Assembly: GCA_028290305.1 (NCBI GenBank)
Contig: JAQGKC010000255.1
Coordinates: 1-52,852 of the forward strand
Length of the DNA stretch: 52,852 nt
Direction of reading: 5' to 3'
From: Bradyrhizobium sp.
Lineage (GTDB): Bacteria > Pseudomonadota > Alphaproteobacteria > Rhizobiales > Xanthobacteraceae
Made by a program: the position numbers and the translations under genes. Within the stretch, counting starts at the first letter, position 1, and every line of letters starts with the position of its first letter. Under the pieces are notes generated by a model. It was not told the DNA's origin. It saw only the letters and a program-made list of their open reading frames with translations, and made no database searches. Positions 34,558 through 44,375 of this stretch are shown here, one piece after another.

Positions 34558-34573
34558 CCCCGCGAACGCGGGG
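34558..34573. repeat. Dispersed palindromic repeat, copy 4 (short form)
   Basis: CCCCGCG (34558-34564) and CGCGGGG (34567-34573), followed by ACGACCC, between the 3' ends of the convergent DUF1697 gene and purF. It belongs to the same family as the second element at 33131-33160 (CCCCGC...GCGGGGA). It may also act as a bidirectional terminator here. Confidence 0.6.
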
Positions 34574-34592
34574 ACGACCCGACGGGCGTCTA

Positions 34593-36149
34593 TCAGCTCG
34601 CTTCCGCCAGCAGCGACAATTGCCGCGGCTGCGCCTCGGTCTGCGTCATGTCGGTGAGCGGGGTGGGGTAGTCGCCGGTAAAGCAATGATCGGTGAATTT
34701 CGGATGCGCGGGATCGCGGCCGGGCTCGCCCATGGCGCGATAGATGCCATCGACCGACAGGAACGCCAGCGTGTCGGCGCCGATCAACTGGCGCATCTCT
34801 TCGAGATTGTGCGTCGCCGCCAAAAGGCCGGCGCGGTCCGGCGTATCGATGCCGTAATAGTCCGGATGGGTGATCGGCGGAGAGGCGATCCGGAAATGCA
34901 CCTCGCGCGCGCCGGCATCGCGCATCATCTTCACGATCTTCTTCGAGGTGGTGCCGCGGACCAGCGAATCGTCGATCAGCACGATCCGCTTGCCCTCGAT
35001 CGCGGCGCGATTGGCGGAATGCTTCATCCGCACGCCCAATTCGCGCACGCTTTGCGTCGGCTGAATGAAGGTGCGGCCGACATAGTGATTTCGGATGATG
35101 CCGAGCTCGAACGGCACGCCGGATTCCCTGGAGTAGCCGATCGCCGCGGGCACGCCGGAATCAGGCACCGGGACCACCACATCGGCCTCGACATGGCTTT
35201 CGCGGGCGAGCTCGGCGCCCATCGCCTTGCGTACATCATAGACCGAGCGGCCGCCGACGATCGAATCCGGCCGCGCGAAATAGATGTATTCGAAAATGCA
35301 GGGTCGCGGCGGCATCGGCGGAAACGGCTTGTGGCTTTGCGTGCCCTGCTCGTCGAACACGACGACTTCACCGGGATTGATGTCGCGGACGTATTTCGCG
35401 CCGATGATGTCGAGTGCGCAGGTCTCCGACGCCAGGATCGGACAACCGCCGAGTTCGCCCAGCACCAGCGGACGAATGCCGAGCGGATCTCGCGCGCCGA
35501 TCAGCTTTTTGTTGGTCATCGACACCAGCGAATAGGCGCCTTCGATCGCGCGCAATGCTTCAATGAAGCGATCGATGAAGCGGTTGCGCTTCGACTGCGC
35601 GACCAGATGCAGGATGACTTCGGTGTCGGTGGTGGATTGCATCATGGCGCCGTTGCGCACCAGTTCTCGGCGCAAGGTCAGCCCGTTGGTGAGATTGCCG
35701 TTGTGGCCGACCGCGAAGCCGCCGGCATTAAGTTCGGCGAACAGCGGTTGCACGTTGCGCAGGATGGTCGCGCCTGTCGTGGAATAGCGGACATGGCCGA
35801 CGGCGGCGTTGCCGGGGAGGCGTTCGATCACTTCGCGGCGGGAGAAGGTGTCGCCGACGAGCCCAAGCCGGCGTTCGGAATGAAATCGGGTTCCGTCGAA
35901 GGAGACGATGCCCGCGGCCTCCTGGCCGCGATGCTGCAAGGCGTGCAATCCGAGCGCGGTGATGGCGGCGGCTTCCGGGTGACCGAAGATGCCGAACACG
36001 CCGCATTCCTCGCGCAGCGTGTCGCCTTCCAGATCGGAATCTTGCAAGTCGGAATCTTGCAAATCGGAAACCTGCAAATCCAGATCGATCGGGCCGAGAT
36101 TCAGATCGCGTTGCGCGGCGTCATCGGAAGGGCTCTGTATCTCGTCCAT
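34593..36149 (-). CDS. purF: Amidophosphoribosyltransferase
   Basis: A 518-residue enzyme for the first step of purine synthesis (PRPP plus glutamine to phosphoribosylamine). The N-terminal nucleophile is Cys49 in LREECGVFGIFGHPEA, so a 48-residue propeptide must be removed. GHNGNLTNGLTL is in the glutaminase domain; the PRPP loop is IVLIDDSLVRGTT. The propeptide contains DLQDS repeats encoded by 15-bp tandem units. ATG at 36149. It follows cvpA by 23 bases, the classical cvpA-purF order. Confidence 0.95.
   Translation of the reverse strand: MDEIQSPSDDAAQRDLNLGPIDLDLQVSDLQDSDLQDSDLEGDTLREECGVFGIFGHPEAAAITALGLHALQHRGQEAAGIVSFDGTRFHSERRLGLVGDTFSRREVIERLPGNAAVGHVRYSTTGATILRNVQPLFAELNAGGFAVGHNGNLTNGLTLRRELVRNGAMMQSTTDTEVILHLVAQSKRNRFIDRFIEALRAIEGAYSLVSMTNKKLIGARDPLGIRPLVLGELGGCPILASETCALDIIGAKYVRDINPGEVVVFDEQGTQSHKPFPPMPPRPCIFEYIYFARPDSIVGGRSVYDVRKAMGAELARESHVEADVVVPVPDSGVPAAIGYSRESGVPFELGIIRNHYVGRTFIQPTQSVRELGVRMKHSANRAAIEGKRIVLIDDSLVRGTTSKKIVKMMRDAGAREVHFRIASPPITHPDYYGIDTPDRAGLLAATHNLEEMRQLIGADTLAFLSVDGIYRAMGEPGRDPAHPKFTDHCFTGDYPTPLTDMTQTEAQPRQLSLLAEAS
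36032..36076. repeat. 15-bp tandem repeats in the purF propeptide
   Basis: Three 15-base units (GATCGGAATCTTGCA, AGTCGGAATCTTGCA, AATCGGAAACCTGCA) at 36032, 36047 and 36062, with a decayed fourth following. On the minus strand they encode the repeating DLQDS/DLQVS. The unit preserves the frame and lies in a segment removed during maturation, so it is free to vary. Confidence 0.8.
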
Positions 36150-36172
36150 CGCGCCTCTCTTTTGGCCTGATC

Positions 36173-36802
36173 TCAATGTGCCGCGGGCTTCTCGATCAGC
36201 TTTTTCAGGCTGTCGCGGGCAGGTTTGCTATAGCCATCACTGGCCGGCGCTGCCGCCGGGTCGGTGTCAGTTTGTTCATCGTCTGGCTTGTTCTTCTTGA
36301 ATCTCTTCAAGATGGTGTTCTCGGGGTCGTCAGGCAAGAGCGACATCAGCCAATCCCCGGTTCCTTGCAGCACCACCCGGGACTTCGCCCCGGTGACCCA
36401 GTCGGGCCGCTGCTTGTCCGGCACCAGCCAGCTGAAAAACATGAACGCGACGACCACGATCAAGAGGCCGCGCGCCAGTCCAAACAGAAACCCGAGCGTG
36501 CGATCGAGCGCACCGATCCGGGAATCCAGGATCATGTCGGAAATCCGCACTGTGATGATGGAAACCACGATCAGGGTACCGATAAACACGCCGGCAACCA
36601 CGACCACGCTCGCGACCGTGTCGTTATTGAAATAAGTCTTCGCGGTCGGCAGCAGTTTTCCGAACGCGTAAAGCGTGACCAGCGCTGCCGCACCCCACGC
36701 CGCGATCGACAGGATTTCGCGCATGAAGCCGCGCACCATCGCGAGCAAGCCGGAAATCAGCATCACGGCGAGCAGGACGAGATCGAGTATCGTTATCGGC
36801 AT
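36173..36802 (-). CDS. cvpA: CvpA family membrane protein
   Basis: A 209-residue protein with four hydrophobic segments in the first 130 residues (ITILDLVLLAVMLISGLLAM, REILSIAAWGAAALVTLYAF, SVVVVAGVFIGTLIVVSIIT, GFLFGLARGLLIVVVAFMFF) and the SRIGALDRTLG loop typical of CvpA. The C-terminal tail is charged and periplasmic or cytoplasmic. It was first linked to colicin V production; its true role is unclear. ATG at 36802. Confidence 0.92.
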   Translation of the reverse strand: MPITILDLVLLAVMLISGLLAMVRGFMREILSIAAWGAAALVTLYAFGKLLPTAKTYFNNDTVASVVVVAGVFIGTLIVVSIITVRISDMILDSRIGALDRTLGFLFGLARGLLIVVVAFMFFSWLVPDKQRPDWVTGAKSRVVLQGTGDWLMSLLPDDPENTILKRFKKNKPDDEQTDTDPAAAPASDGYSKPARDSLKKLIEKPAAH

Positions 36803-36956
36803 CGGCTGGTCAGGTCCGCTCGTAAGTTCAAAACCGCGAATCGGCTTGTCGGTGCCGCCCAAAGTGACGGGCATATGGCATGTCCCGCAAGGCCGGAAAT
36901 CGCCCCGCGCCCCGCGCGGGTTGTATAGCGGCGAGGCTGGGCAAGGTCACGCCTGT

Positions 36957-38468
<1,512 letters not shown>

Positions 38469-38487
38469 GAAGGGGTTGAGTCGCTGG

Positions 38488-39216
38488 TTAGGGTGAATGC
38501 GCCGCATTCCATAGCATGGAAAGGCCGGCCGCGAGCATGATCCCATCCATCACCAGCCGAAACATGTTCTCGTTCAGCCGGAGAACAAAACGCTTGGCGA
38601 TGAAGGCGCCGGACATCAGCGACGAGCCGGCGATCAGGCCCTTCAGCGCGACGTCAGGCGTCAGCGCGCCGAAGCGCTGAAAAGTCACGGATTTGCTCAG
38701 ATAAAGGCCGAGCGAGCTTGCCGCTTCGGTGGCGAGAAACGCGCCCTTGGTGAGGCCGTAGAACAGAAACAGCGGCACGCTCAGGGGCCCGGTCGAAACC
38801 ACGATGCCGGTGATGTAGCCGATCACGGCGCCGCCGATCGCAAGGTGCCACAGCGATAGTTTGAGATCGTGCCGGGCGAGCCAGTGCCGTGCCGGCACCA
38901 TCGCGATCAGAAACAGGCCGATCGAAATATCGACCGCATGCGAGGGCAGTGCCAGCAGCGTGCGCGCGCCCAGCGCGGCGGCCGGAATGCCGGGAATCGA
39001 ATAGGCGGCGCAGGCGCGCCAGTCGACCTCGCGCCACCAGGCCAGGATGCGCGACAGGTTGGCCATCACGGCGGCGACCGCCATGATCGGCACGGCCTCC
39101 TTCGGCCCGTACTGATAGACCAGAACCGGCATCAGCATGATCGACGAGCCGGTGCCGACGATGCCGCTGATGGTGCCGGCGAGGAGCCCGACCACGAGGA
39201 CGAAAAGGAAGTTCAA
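38488..39216 (-). CDS. TauE/SafE family sulfite exporter-like permease
   Basis: A 242-residue inner-membrane protein with about eight hydrophobic segments. TauE/SafE motifs: GLLAGTISGIVGTGSSIMLM and the internal repeat GAVIGYITGIVVSTGPLSVP. Substrates of the family include sulfite and sulfoacetate; none can be named here. The start is unclear: TTG at 39216 has GGAG 8 bases before it, GTG at 39231 is an alternative. The frame continues upstream but residues there do not fit. Confidence 0.88.
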   Translation of the reverse strand: MNFLFVLVVGLLAGTISGIVGTGSSIMLMPVLVYQYGPKEAVPIMAVAAVMANLSRILAWWREVDWRACAAYSIPGIPAAALGARTLLALPSHAVDISIGLFLIAMVPARHWLARHDLKLSLWHLAIGGAVIGYITGIVVSTGPLSVPLFLFYGLTKGAFLATEAASSLGLYLSKSVTFQRFGALTPDVALKGLIAGSSLMSGAFIAKRFVLRLNENMFRLVMDGIMLAAGLSMLWNAAHSP

Positions 39217-39361
39217 GGGACTTGTCTCCACGAATCGCGACGGCGGCTTGGTTAACCAGCAGTAACCATCGCTCCGAAAATACCAGCGATATCGCCGCCG
39301 GGTCCTTAAAATTTGAAGCGTATTGAAGTCATCTCGAATTCGAAAGTCTTGGGGTATCGCG

Positions 39362-39637
39362 ATGATGGATGTCTTTGCAGAATCGGTCGATAGCTTCCCA
39401 TGGCTTGCCGGCGCCATGCTGGCCTTCGAATCCTGTGAAGTGATCCGGCTTCGGCTGGCAAAACTCGCTAGCGGTGATGGCGAGGCGGAGTGCGAAGCCC
39501 GTCTCATGGTGAGCGAGAAGGTCGATGCGATGTTCGAGGCTGGTGCGAGCCTGATGGCTGGCGCGACCGCTGCGGCCGTCATCGGCCGTTATCGCGAACA
39601 TGTCGCGGCGAATGCCAAACGCCTCTCAGCGATCTAG
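39362..39637 (+). CDS. Small hypothetical helical protein
   Basis: A 91-residue protein starting MMDVFAESVDSFPWLAGAML, then VIRLRLAKLASGDGEAECEA and RLMVSEKVDAMFEAGASLMAG. The pattern of short helices ending YREHVAANAKRLS resembles phasin-like or granule-associated small proteins widespread in Bradyrhizobium, though I cannot assign it. Convergent with xthA, with a 4-base overlap of stops. Confidence 0.68.
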   Translation: MMDVFAESVDSFPWLAGAMLAFESCEVIRLRLAKLASGDGEAECEARLMVSEKVDAMFEAGASLMAGATAAAVIGRYREHVAANAKRLSAI

Positions 39638-40404
39638 CGCAGCACGATCCACGCGGGGGCATGGTCGCTGGCACCTTCCTCGGCTCGTGCCTTGCGGTCG
39701 ACGCCTGCCTTGATCAGGCGTGGCGCAAGGACCGGGCTCAAGAGAAGATGATCCAGCCTTAACCCGGCGTCACGCGGCCATCGGTTGCGTTTGTAATCCC
39801 AGAACGTGAACATCGGCTTCGACGGATGTAACGTTCGGATCGCATCGGTCCAGCCTTGCGCGACCAGCGACTTGAACGCTGCACGGCTTTTCGGCTGGAT
39901 CAACGCGTCCTTGTCCCATGATCGTGTCGGATAGATATCTGATGCTGTCGGCGCGACGTTGTAGTCGCCCGCCAGCACGACGGGAATGTCCTGCTTCAGG
40001 AATTTCAGGGAATGCCGCTGCAGCCGCTTGAACCAGTCGAGCTTGTAGTCGAATTTCGGCCCCGGCTGCGGGTTGCCGTTCGGCAGGTAGATGCTGGTGA
40101 CAATGATGCCGCTGACGGCGGCTTCGATATAGCGCGCCTCGGCGTCGTCGCGATCGCCGGGCAACTCGGTTCTGATCAATACCGGGTCGGCTTTCCGCGC
40201 CAGGATGGCGACGCCGTTCCAGGTCTTTTGTCCGCGCCAGACCGCGCCATAGCCGGCCTTGTTGATCGCACCAAGTGGAAAATCATCGTCGGTCGATTTC
40301 AGCTCCTGCAGGCAGACGATGTCGGGCTTTGCCGCGCGCAGCCATCGCAGCAGGTTCGGCAGGCGCCGGTTGATATTGTTAATGTTGAATGTCGCGATCT
40401 TCAT
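39634..40404 (-). CDS. xthA: Exodeoxyribonuclease III
   Basis: A 256-residue AP endonuclease/3'-5' exonuclease of the ExoIII family: MKIATFNINNINRRLPNLLR, VCLQELKSTDDDFP (metal-binding Glu), VTSIYLPNGN, the catalytic Asp-Asn in VVLAGDYNVAP and the final GASDHAPAWI with the catalytic His. It repairs abasic sites and blocked 3' ends. Divergent from the small secreted Cys-rich gene. Confidence 0.93.
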   Translation of the reverse strand: MKIATFNINNINRRLPNLLRWLRAAKPDIVCLQELKSTDDDFPLGAINKAGYGAVWRGQKTWNGVAILARKADPVLIRTELPGDRDDAEARYIEAAVSGIIVTSIYLPNGNPQPGPKFDYKLDWFKRLQRHSLKFLKQDIPVVLAGDYNVAPTASDIYPTRSWDKDALIQPKSRAAFKSLVAQGWTDAIRTLHPSKPMFTFWDYKRNRWPRDAGLRLDHLLLSPVLAPRLIKAGVDRKARAEEGASDHAPAWIVLR

Positions 40405-40443
40405 GTACAGACATCAACGTTGATCAAAGCCACCGGAGGTTAC

Positions 40444-40665
40444 ATGCCCAAATTAGGCTTCGCTGTTTTCGTAGTCGCACTTGGATTTTCGACAACCGCC
40501 TTTGCACAGGCCGCGAGCTCCGATGCGCGCGGCGCGTGCAAGGCAGACTACGAGAAGTTCTGCAAAGGCACCACGCCCGGCGGCGGCCGCATCGTCGCTT
40601 GCCTGAACAAGCAACATGACCAGCTTAGCGACGCCTGCAAGAAAGCCATCGATTCACGGAAATAA
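40444..40665 (+). CDS. Small exported cysteine-rich repeat protein
   Basis: A 73-residue protein. Signal peptide MPKLGFAVFVVALGFSTTAF ends near AQA. The mature part has four cysteines in ACKADYEKFCKG and RIVACLNKQHDQLSDACKKA, the pattern of the Cys-rich GLG1-type repeat, here one unit forming two disulfides. Probably periplasmic; function unknown. GGAGG precedes the ATG. A large palindromic repeat follows. Confidence 0.82.
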   Translation: MPKLGFAVFVVALGFSTTAFAQAASSDARGACKADYEKFCKGTTPGGGRIVACLNKQHDQLSDACKKAIDSRK

Positions 40666-40710
40666 CAAAAACGGTTGGCGGGAAAACTTTATCGTTATCT
40701 TTTTGTTTGG

Positions 40711-40780
40711 GCATGATCTCCGCGCAAACGCTTCGCGTTTGTCGCGAGGGAAAACCGGTGTCCACTTTTCCGGATCATGC
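40711..40780. repeat. Large palindromic intergenic repeat, copy 1
   Basis: A 70-base element with inverted ends GCATGATC (40711-40718) and GATCATGC (40773-40780). An internal hairpin, CAAACGC-TTC-GCGTTTG, lies at 40725-40741, followed by GGGAAAACCGGTGTCCACTT. Elements with these bases are abundant in Bradyrhizobium and Rhodopseudomonas chromosomes. A diverged second copy lies at 49986-50084. Confidence 0.8.
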
Positions 40781-40781
40781 T

Positions 40782-42011
40782 TTAACCGGAAGCAGCGGCC
40801 TGATCGGCCGCGCCATCGTTTTCGGCTTGGACCGTCCCGCCCTTGTAGACCCGCGCATAGCGCGGACCGAGGCTGGTCAGAACCTCATAGCCGATGGTGC
40901 CGAAATGGTGCGCGAGTTCATCGACCGTGATGCCCTCGCCAATCAGCGTCACCATATGGCCGCGCCGTGCGGCGTTCTTTTCAAGATCGGTGATGTCGAC
41001 GGCCATCAGGTCCATCGAGATGCGGCCCGCAACCGGGCAGCGCTTGCCTGCGACCACCACCTCGGCGCTGCGCGTGCCGTCGATGCCGCTGGCGGCGCGG
41101 AAATATCCGTCGGCATAACCGGCCGAAACGATCGCCAGCCTGGTCGGTCGCCGCGCCGTCCACGTCCCGCCATAACCGACGCTGTCGCCGCGCTCGACAT
41201 TGCGGATCTGCACGACGCGGGCTTTCAGGTCGACAACCGGCTGCATCGGGTTGTCGGCTTCCGGCGTTGGATTGACGCCGTAGAGCGCAGCACCCGGCCG
41301 CACCAGGTCGAACTGGAATTGCGGTCCGAGGAAAACGCCCGAGGAGTTCGACAGCGATGCCGGCACGCCTGCAAAAAGACTGGCGATCTCGCGAAACGTC
41401 GCGAGCTGTTTGGCATTGAGCGGGTGATTGAGGTTTTCCGCGCAGGCGAGGTGGCTCATGACCAGCGTGATGCCGTGATCGCCGGCGTTGATCCTGGGAA
41501 TGATACCCTGCGCTTCCGTCAAAGTGAGGCCCAGCCGATTTATGCCGGTGTCGATATGGATGGCCGCACCCCCGGCCCAGCCGGAGCGCCGGCAAAACAC
41601 GTCCCATTCGGCCAGTTCATTGAGGTCGCCGATGACAGGTCTGGCGTCGATCTTGGCGTACGCGTCACCGCTGTTCTGGAAAAAACCATCGAGCACATAG
41701 ACCGCGGCTGACGGTACCGCAGCGCGGGCGGCGCGCGCTTCATCCAGGGTGGCGACGAAGAACGTCTTGCAGCCGGCGCCCGCGAGCGCACGGGCGACCG
41801 CATCGACTCCGCAGCCGTAGGCGTCCGCCTTGATCACGCCGGCGCATTCGGCCGGCACGGCGGTTTTCTCAAGCTTGCGCCAGTTTGCGACGATGGCGTC
41901 GAGATCGACGGTGAGCACGCCAGTGGCGATTGCAGGCGCAGCCGCCTGATTTGCCTCAGGCAAGAGCACGGTGCTTGCCGGGGTCGATTTCGGGTCGGAA
42001 ACGACGTTCAT
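40782..42011 (-). CDS. alr: Alanine racemase
   Basis: A 409-residue PLP enzyme making D-alanine for peptidoglycan. The PLP lysine is in GVIKADAYGCG; the fold-type III barrel continues with THLACAENLNHPLN-like substrate stretch (MSHLACAENL), RPGAALYGVNP, and the second catalytic tyrosine in SVGYGGTW. A 25-residue extension precedes the core. It lies 49 bases downstream of dnaB in the same direction, the usual dnaB-alr order. Confidence 0.94.
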   Translation of the reverse strand: MNVVSDPKSTPASTVLLPEANQAAAPAIATGVLTVDLDAIVANWRKLEKTAVPAECAGVIKADAYGCGVDAVARALAGAGCKTFFVATLDEARAARAAVPSAAVYVLDGFFQNSGDAYAKIDARPVIGDLNELAEWDVFCRRSGWAGGAAIHIDTGINRLGLTLTEAQGIIPRINAGDHGITLVMSHLACAENLNHPLNAKQLATFREIASLFAGVPASLSNSSGVFLGPQFQFDLVRPGAALYGVNPTPEADNPMQPVVDLKARVVQIRNVERGDSVGYGGTWTARRPTRLAIVSAGYADGYFRAASGIDGTRSAEVVVAGKRCPVAGRISMDLMAVDITDLEKNAARRGHMVTLIGEGITVDELAHHFGTIGYEVLTSLGPRYARVYKGGTVQAENDGAADQAAASG

Positions 42012-42060
42012 GCCGCACTTTACGCGCGGGCCAGCGGCGGTTCAACCGTGCAGGCCAGCG

Positions 42061-43563
42061 TCAGTAGGTTTGCGCCGGCAAATGGCTGTCATGCGCCAGA
42101 TCGCCGAACCGCGTGAACTGGCCCTCGAACTGCAGTTCGACCGTGCCGGTGGGGCCGTGGCGCTGCTTGCCGATGATGACCTCGGCCTTGCCGTGCACCA
42201 GCGACATGTCGAGCTGCCATTTTTCGTATTCCGGCGTGCCGATGCGCGGCTCTTTGTTGGCGAGGTAATATTCCTCGCGGAACACGAACATCACGACGTC
42301 GGCGTCCTGTTCGATCGAGCCGGACTCACGCAGATCGGACAATTGCGGCCGCTTGTCGTCGCGGCTTTCGACCTGACGCGATAGCTGCGACAGCGCGATG
42401 ATCGGAACGTTCAATTCCTTGGCGAGCGCCTTCAGGCTGGTAGTGATCTCGGTGACTTCCTGCACGCGGTTGTCGGATCGTTTGCCCGATCCCTGCAACA
42501 GCTGAATATAATCGACCACGATCAGATCGAGGCCCTTCTGCCGCTTCAGCCGGCGGGCGCGGGCGGTGAGCTGCGAAATCGACAGGCCGCCGGTTTCATC
42601 GACATAGAGCGGCAGTGATTGCAGTTCGATCGAATAGTCGCGGATTTTCTCGAAGTCGGCCTCGGTAATGCCGCCGCGGCGGATCGTGCTCGACGCGATA
42701 CTGGTCTGCTCGGCGAGAATACGGGTGGCGAGCTGTTCGGCGGACATTTCGCAGGAGAAGAAGCCGACGATGCCGCCATTGACGGACTTCATCGTGCCGT
42801 CAACCTGAACTTCGGCGCGATGCGCTTTTGCGACGTTGTAAGCGATGTTGGTGGCGAGCGCGGTCTTGCCCATGCCGGGGCGGCCGGCGACGATGATCAG
42901 ATCGGAGGGCTGCAGGCCGCCCATCTTGGTGTCGAGATCGCGCAGGCCCGTCGCAATGCCCGACAGCTTGCCGTCGCGCTGAAAGGCTTTCGCCGCCATA
43001 TCGACGGCGACGGTCAAGGCCTGCGCAAAACGCTGGAATCCGCCGTCGTAGCGGCCGGACTCGGCAAGTTCGTACAGCCTGCGCTCGGCATCCTCGATTT
43101 GCGCCCGCGGTGCAAAATCCACCGGCGCGTCGAAGGCGACATTGACCATGTCCTCGCCGATCCGGATCAGATCGCGGCGCAGCGCCAGTTCGTAGATCGT
43201 CCGCCCGTAATCCTGAGCATTGATGATGGTGGTCGCTTCCGCGGCGAGGCGCGCGAGGTATTGGCCGACCGTCATGCCCGCCCCGAGGTCGGTTTCGGCC
43301 GGGACGAAGGTCTTCAGCGTGACCGGGGTTGCGACCTTGCCCATCCGGATCAGGCTGCCGGCGGTCTCGTAGATCGTCTGGTGGATCGGCTCGAAGTAGT
43401 GTCTCGGCTCCAGAAAATCCGATACCCGATAGAAGGCGTCGTTGTTGACCAGGATAGCGCCCAGCAACCCCTGTTCCGCCTCGATATTGTGCGGTGCGCT
43501 ACGATAGGCCGGAGCAGGCGCGTCGGGCGCGAGCTTGAGAACGTTCGAATCAAGTAGGGCCAT
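42061..43563 (-). CDS. dnaB: Replicative DNA helicase DnaB
   Basis: A 500-residue hexameric helicase. N-terminal domain APAYRSAPHNIEAEQGLLGA, linker helix, then the RecA-like domain with Walker A VAGRPGMGKTALATNIAYN, Walker B in LDLIVVDYIQLL and the arginine-finger region SQLSRQVESRDDKRP. An insert at about residues 245-262 (HRAEVQVDGTMKSVNGGIVG) is common in rhizobial DnaB. No intein is present. Confidence 0.96.
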   Translation of the reverse strand: MALLDSNVLKLAPDAPAPAYRSAPHNIEAEQGLLGAILVNNDAFYRVSDFLEPRHYFEPIHQTIYETAGSLIRMGKVATPVTLKTFVPAETDLGAGMTVGQYLARLAAEATTIINAQDYGRTIYELALRRDLIRIGEDMVNVAFDAPVDFAPRAQIEDAERRLYELAESGRYDGGFQRFAQALTVAVDMAAKAFQRDGKLSGIATGLRDLDTKMGGLQPSDLIIVAGRPGMGKTALATNIAYNVAKAHRAEVQVDGTMKSVNGGIVGFFSCEMSAEQLATRILAEQTSIASSTIRRGGITEADFEKIRDYSIELQSLPLYVDETGGLSISQLTARARRLKRQKGLDLIVVDYIQLLQGSGKRSDNRVQEVTEITTSLKALAKELNVPIIALSQLSRQVESRDDKRPQLSDLRESGSIEQDADVVMFVFREEYYLANKEPRIGTPEYEKWQLDMSLVHGKAEVIIGKQRHGPTGTVELQFEGQFTRFGDLAHDSHLPAQTY

Positions 43564-43854
43564 GGGTCTCGAGTGTTCTTGGAACTTTGTCGGATGCGGG
43601 GCGGCGATAAAGCGCCACTCGCGGGCGCAGCGAAAGCGCGAACACGCCTTATGCCCGATTCACACAAAGCGGTGTGTGAATCCTGACCGGGCGGCGCATT
43701 GGCGCTTGACGGGTTTGCAGGGCCGTCCGGCCCCCCGCCGTCGCGTTCCCTTGGTGAAAATCAGAAAAACTTCGGGGCGGAATGAACCTTTCGCCGCGCA
43801 GGCGTACCCATTCCAACGGGGACGTATGTCCCGAACCGCCATCTCAGCGCTGAC

Positions 43855-43977
43855 TCAAATCAGAATGAGATAGATCAACGCGATCAGGGCGGTGCTGATA
43901 CCGGTGGCGATCAGGGCGTAGTCGGTGCCGATGTCGCGCTGCGGATCGAACGATGATTGGTAGGTTTTCTCGGCCAT
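43855..43977 (-). CDS. Very small membrane protein, 40 residues
   Basis: A 40-residue protein: MAEKTYQSSFDPQRDIGTDY, then a single hydrophobic helix ALIATGISTALIALIYLILI ending at the stop. Tail-anchored architecture. It lies between dnaB and the cfa gene in a region without other supported genes. No family recognised; the clean soluble head plus C-terminal helix supports a real gene. Confidence 0.6.
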   Translation of the reverse strand: MAEKTYQSSFDPQRDIGTDYALIATGISTALIALIYLILI

Positions 43978-44133
43978 TTCGAGGGTTTAGGGCAGGCGGG
44001 CCGGACCTTTTGTGAAGCAGATCACATCTGGCGGAGTTTCTTTAATTGTATTGTCACCGGGAACGGGTTGGTGACGTCGGGATTGGTAACAACGGTTTGC
44101 GGACGGGCAAGGAACAGGCCCAAGGAACAGGCA

Positions 44134-44355
44134 ATGGCCCAACGATTCCAGCCTTGGCGATCAGGAAAAGGTGAAAGGCTGTGGTTGTCGACGCTGATTG
44201 ACGCCATGGAGGAGGTTTCTCGCCGGGAATTCCGCACGGTGCCTTGCGATCGTCTGGTCCTGACTGCTGTGAGCGCGCAGTTGGCGCGTCCGGCGTCACC
44301 GTACACGTATTCACCATACATGCATGGTGCATCGCGTTTCAGCTTGCGAAACTAG
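44134..44355 (+). CDS. Possible small protein, 73 residues
   Basis: An open frame starting MAQRFQPWRSGKGERLWLST, preceded by AAGGAACAG. It contains DAMEEVSRREFRTVPCDRLV and no hydrophobic segment. I do not recognise it, and the codon pattern is only moderately biased. It converges on the cfa gene and ends 20 bases before that gene's stop. It may be a real orphan or chance. Confidence 0.35.
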   Translation: MAQRFQPWRSGKGERLWLSTLIDAMEEVSRREFRTVPCDRLVLTAVSAQLARPASPYTYSPYMHGASRFSLRN

Positions 44356-44375
44356 ATCCTCAAATCGCGCCGGGC

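Noticed and set aside
34620..36170. Plus-strand open frame of 516 codons opposite purF
   Set aside because: It is the exact antisense of purF, full of His/Arg/Asp-rich stretches and without any family motif; a high-GC shadow.
43564..43854. Open frames in the gap upstream of dnaB
   Set aside because: Short, overlapping frames on both strands without motifs or ribosome-binding sites; treated as the dnaB promoter region.
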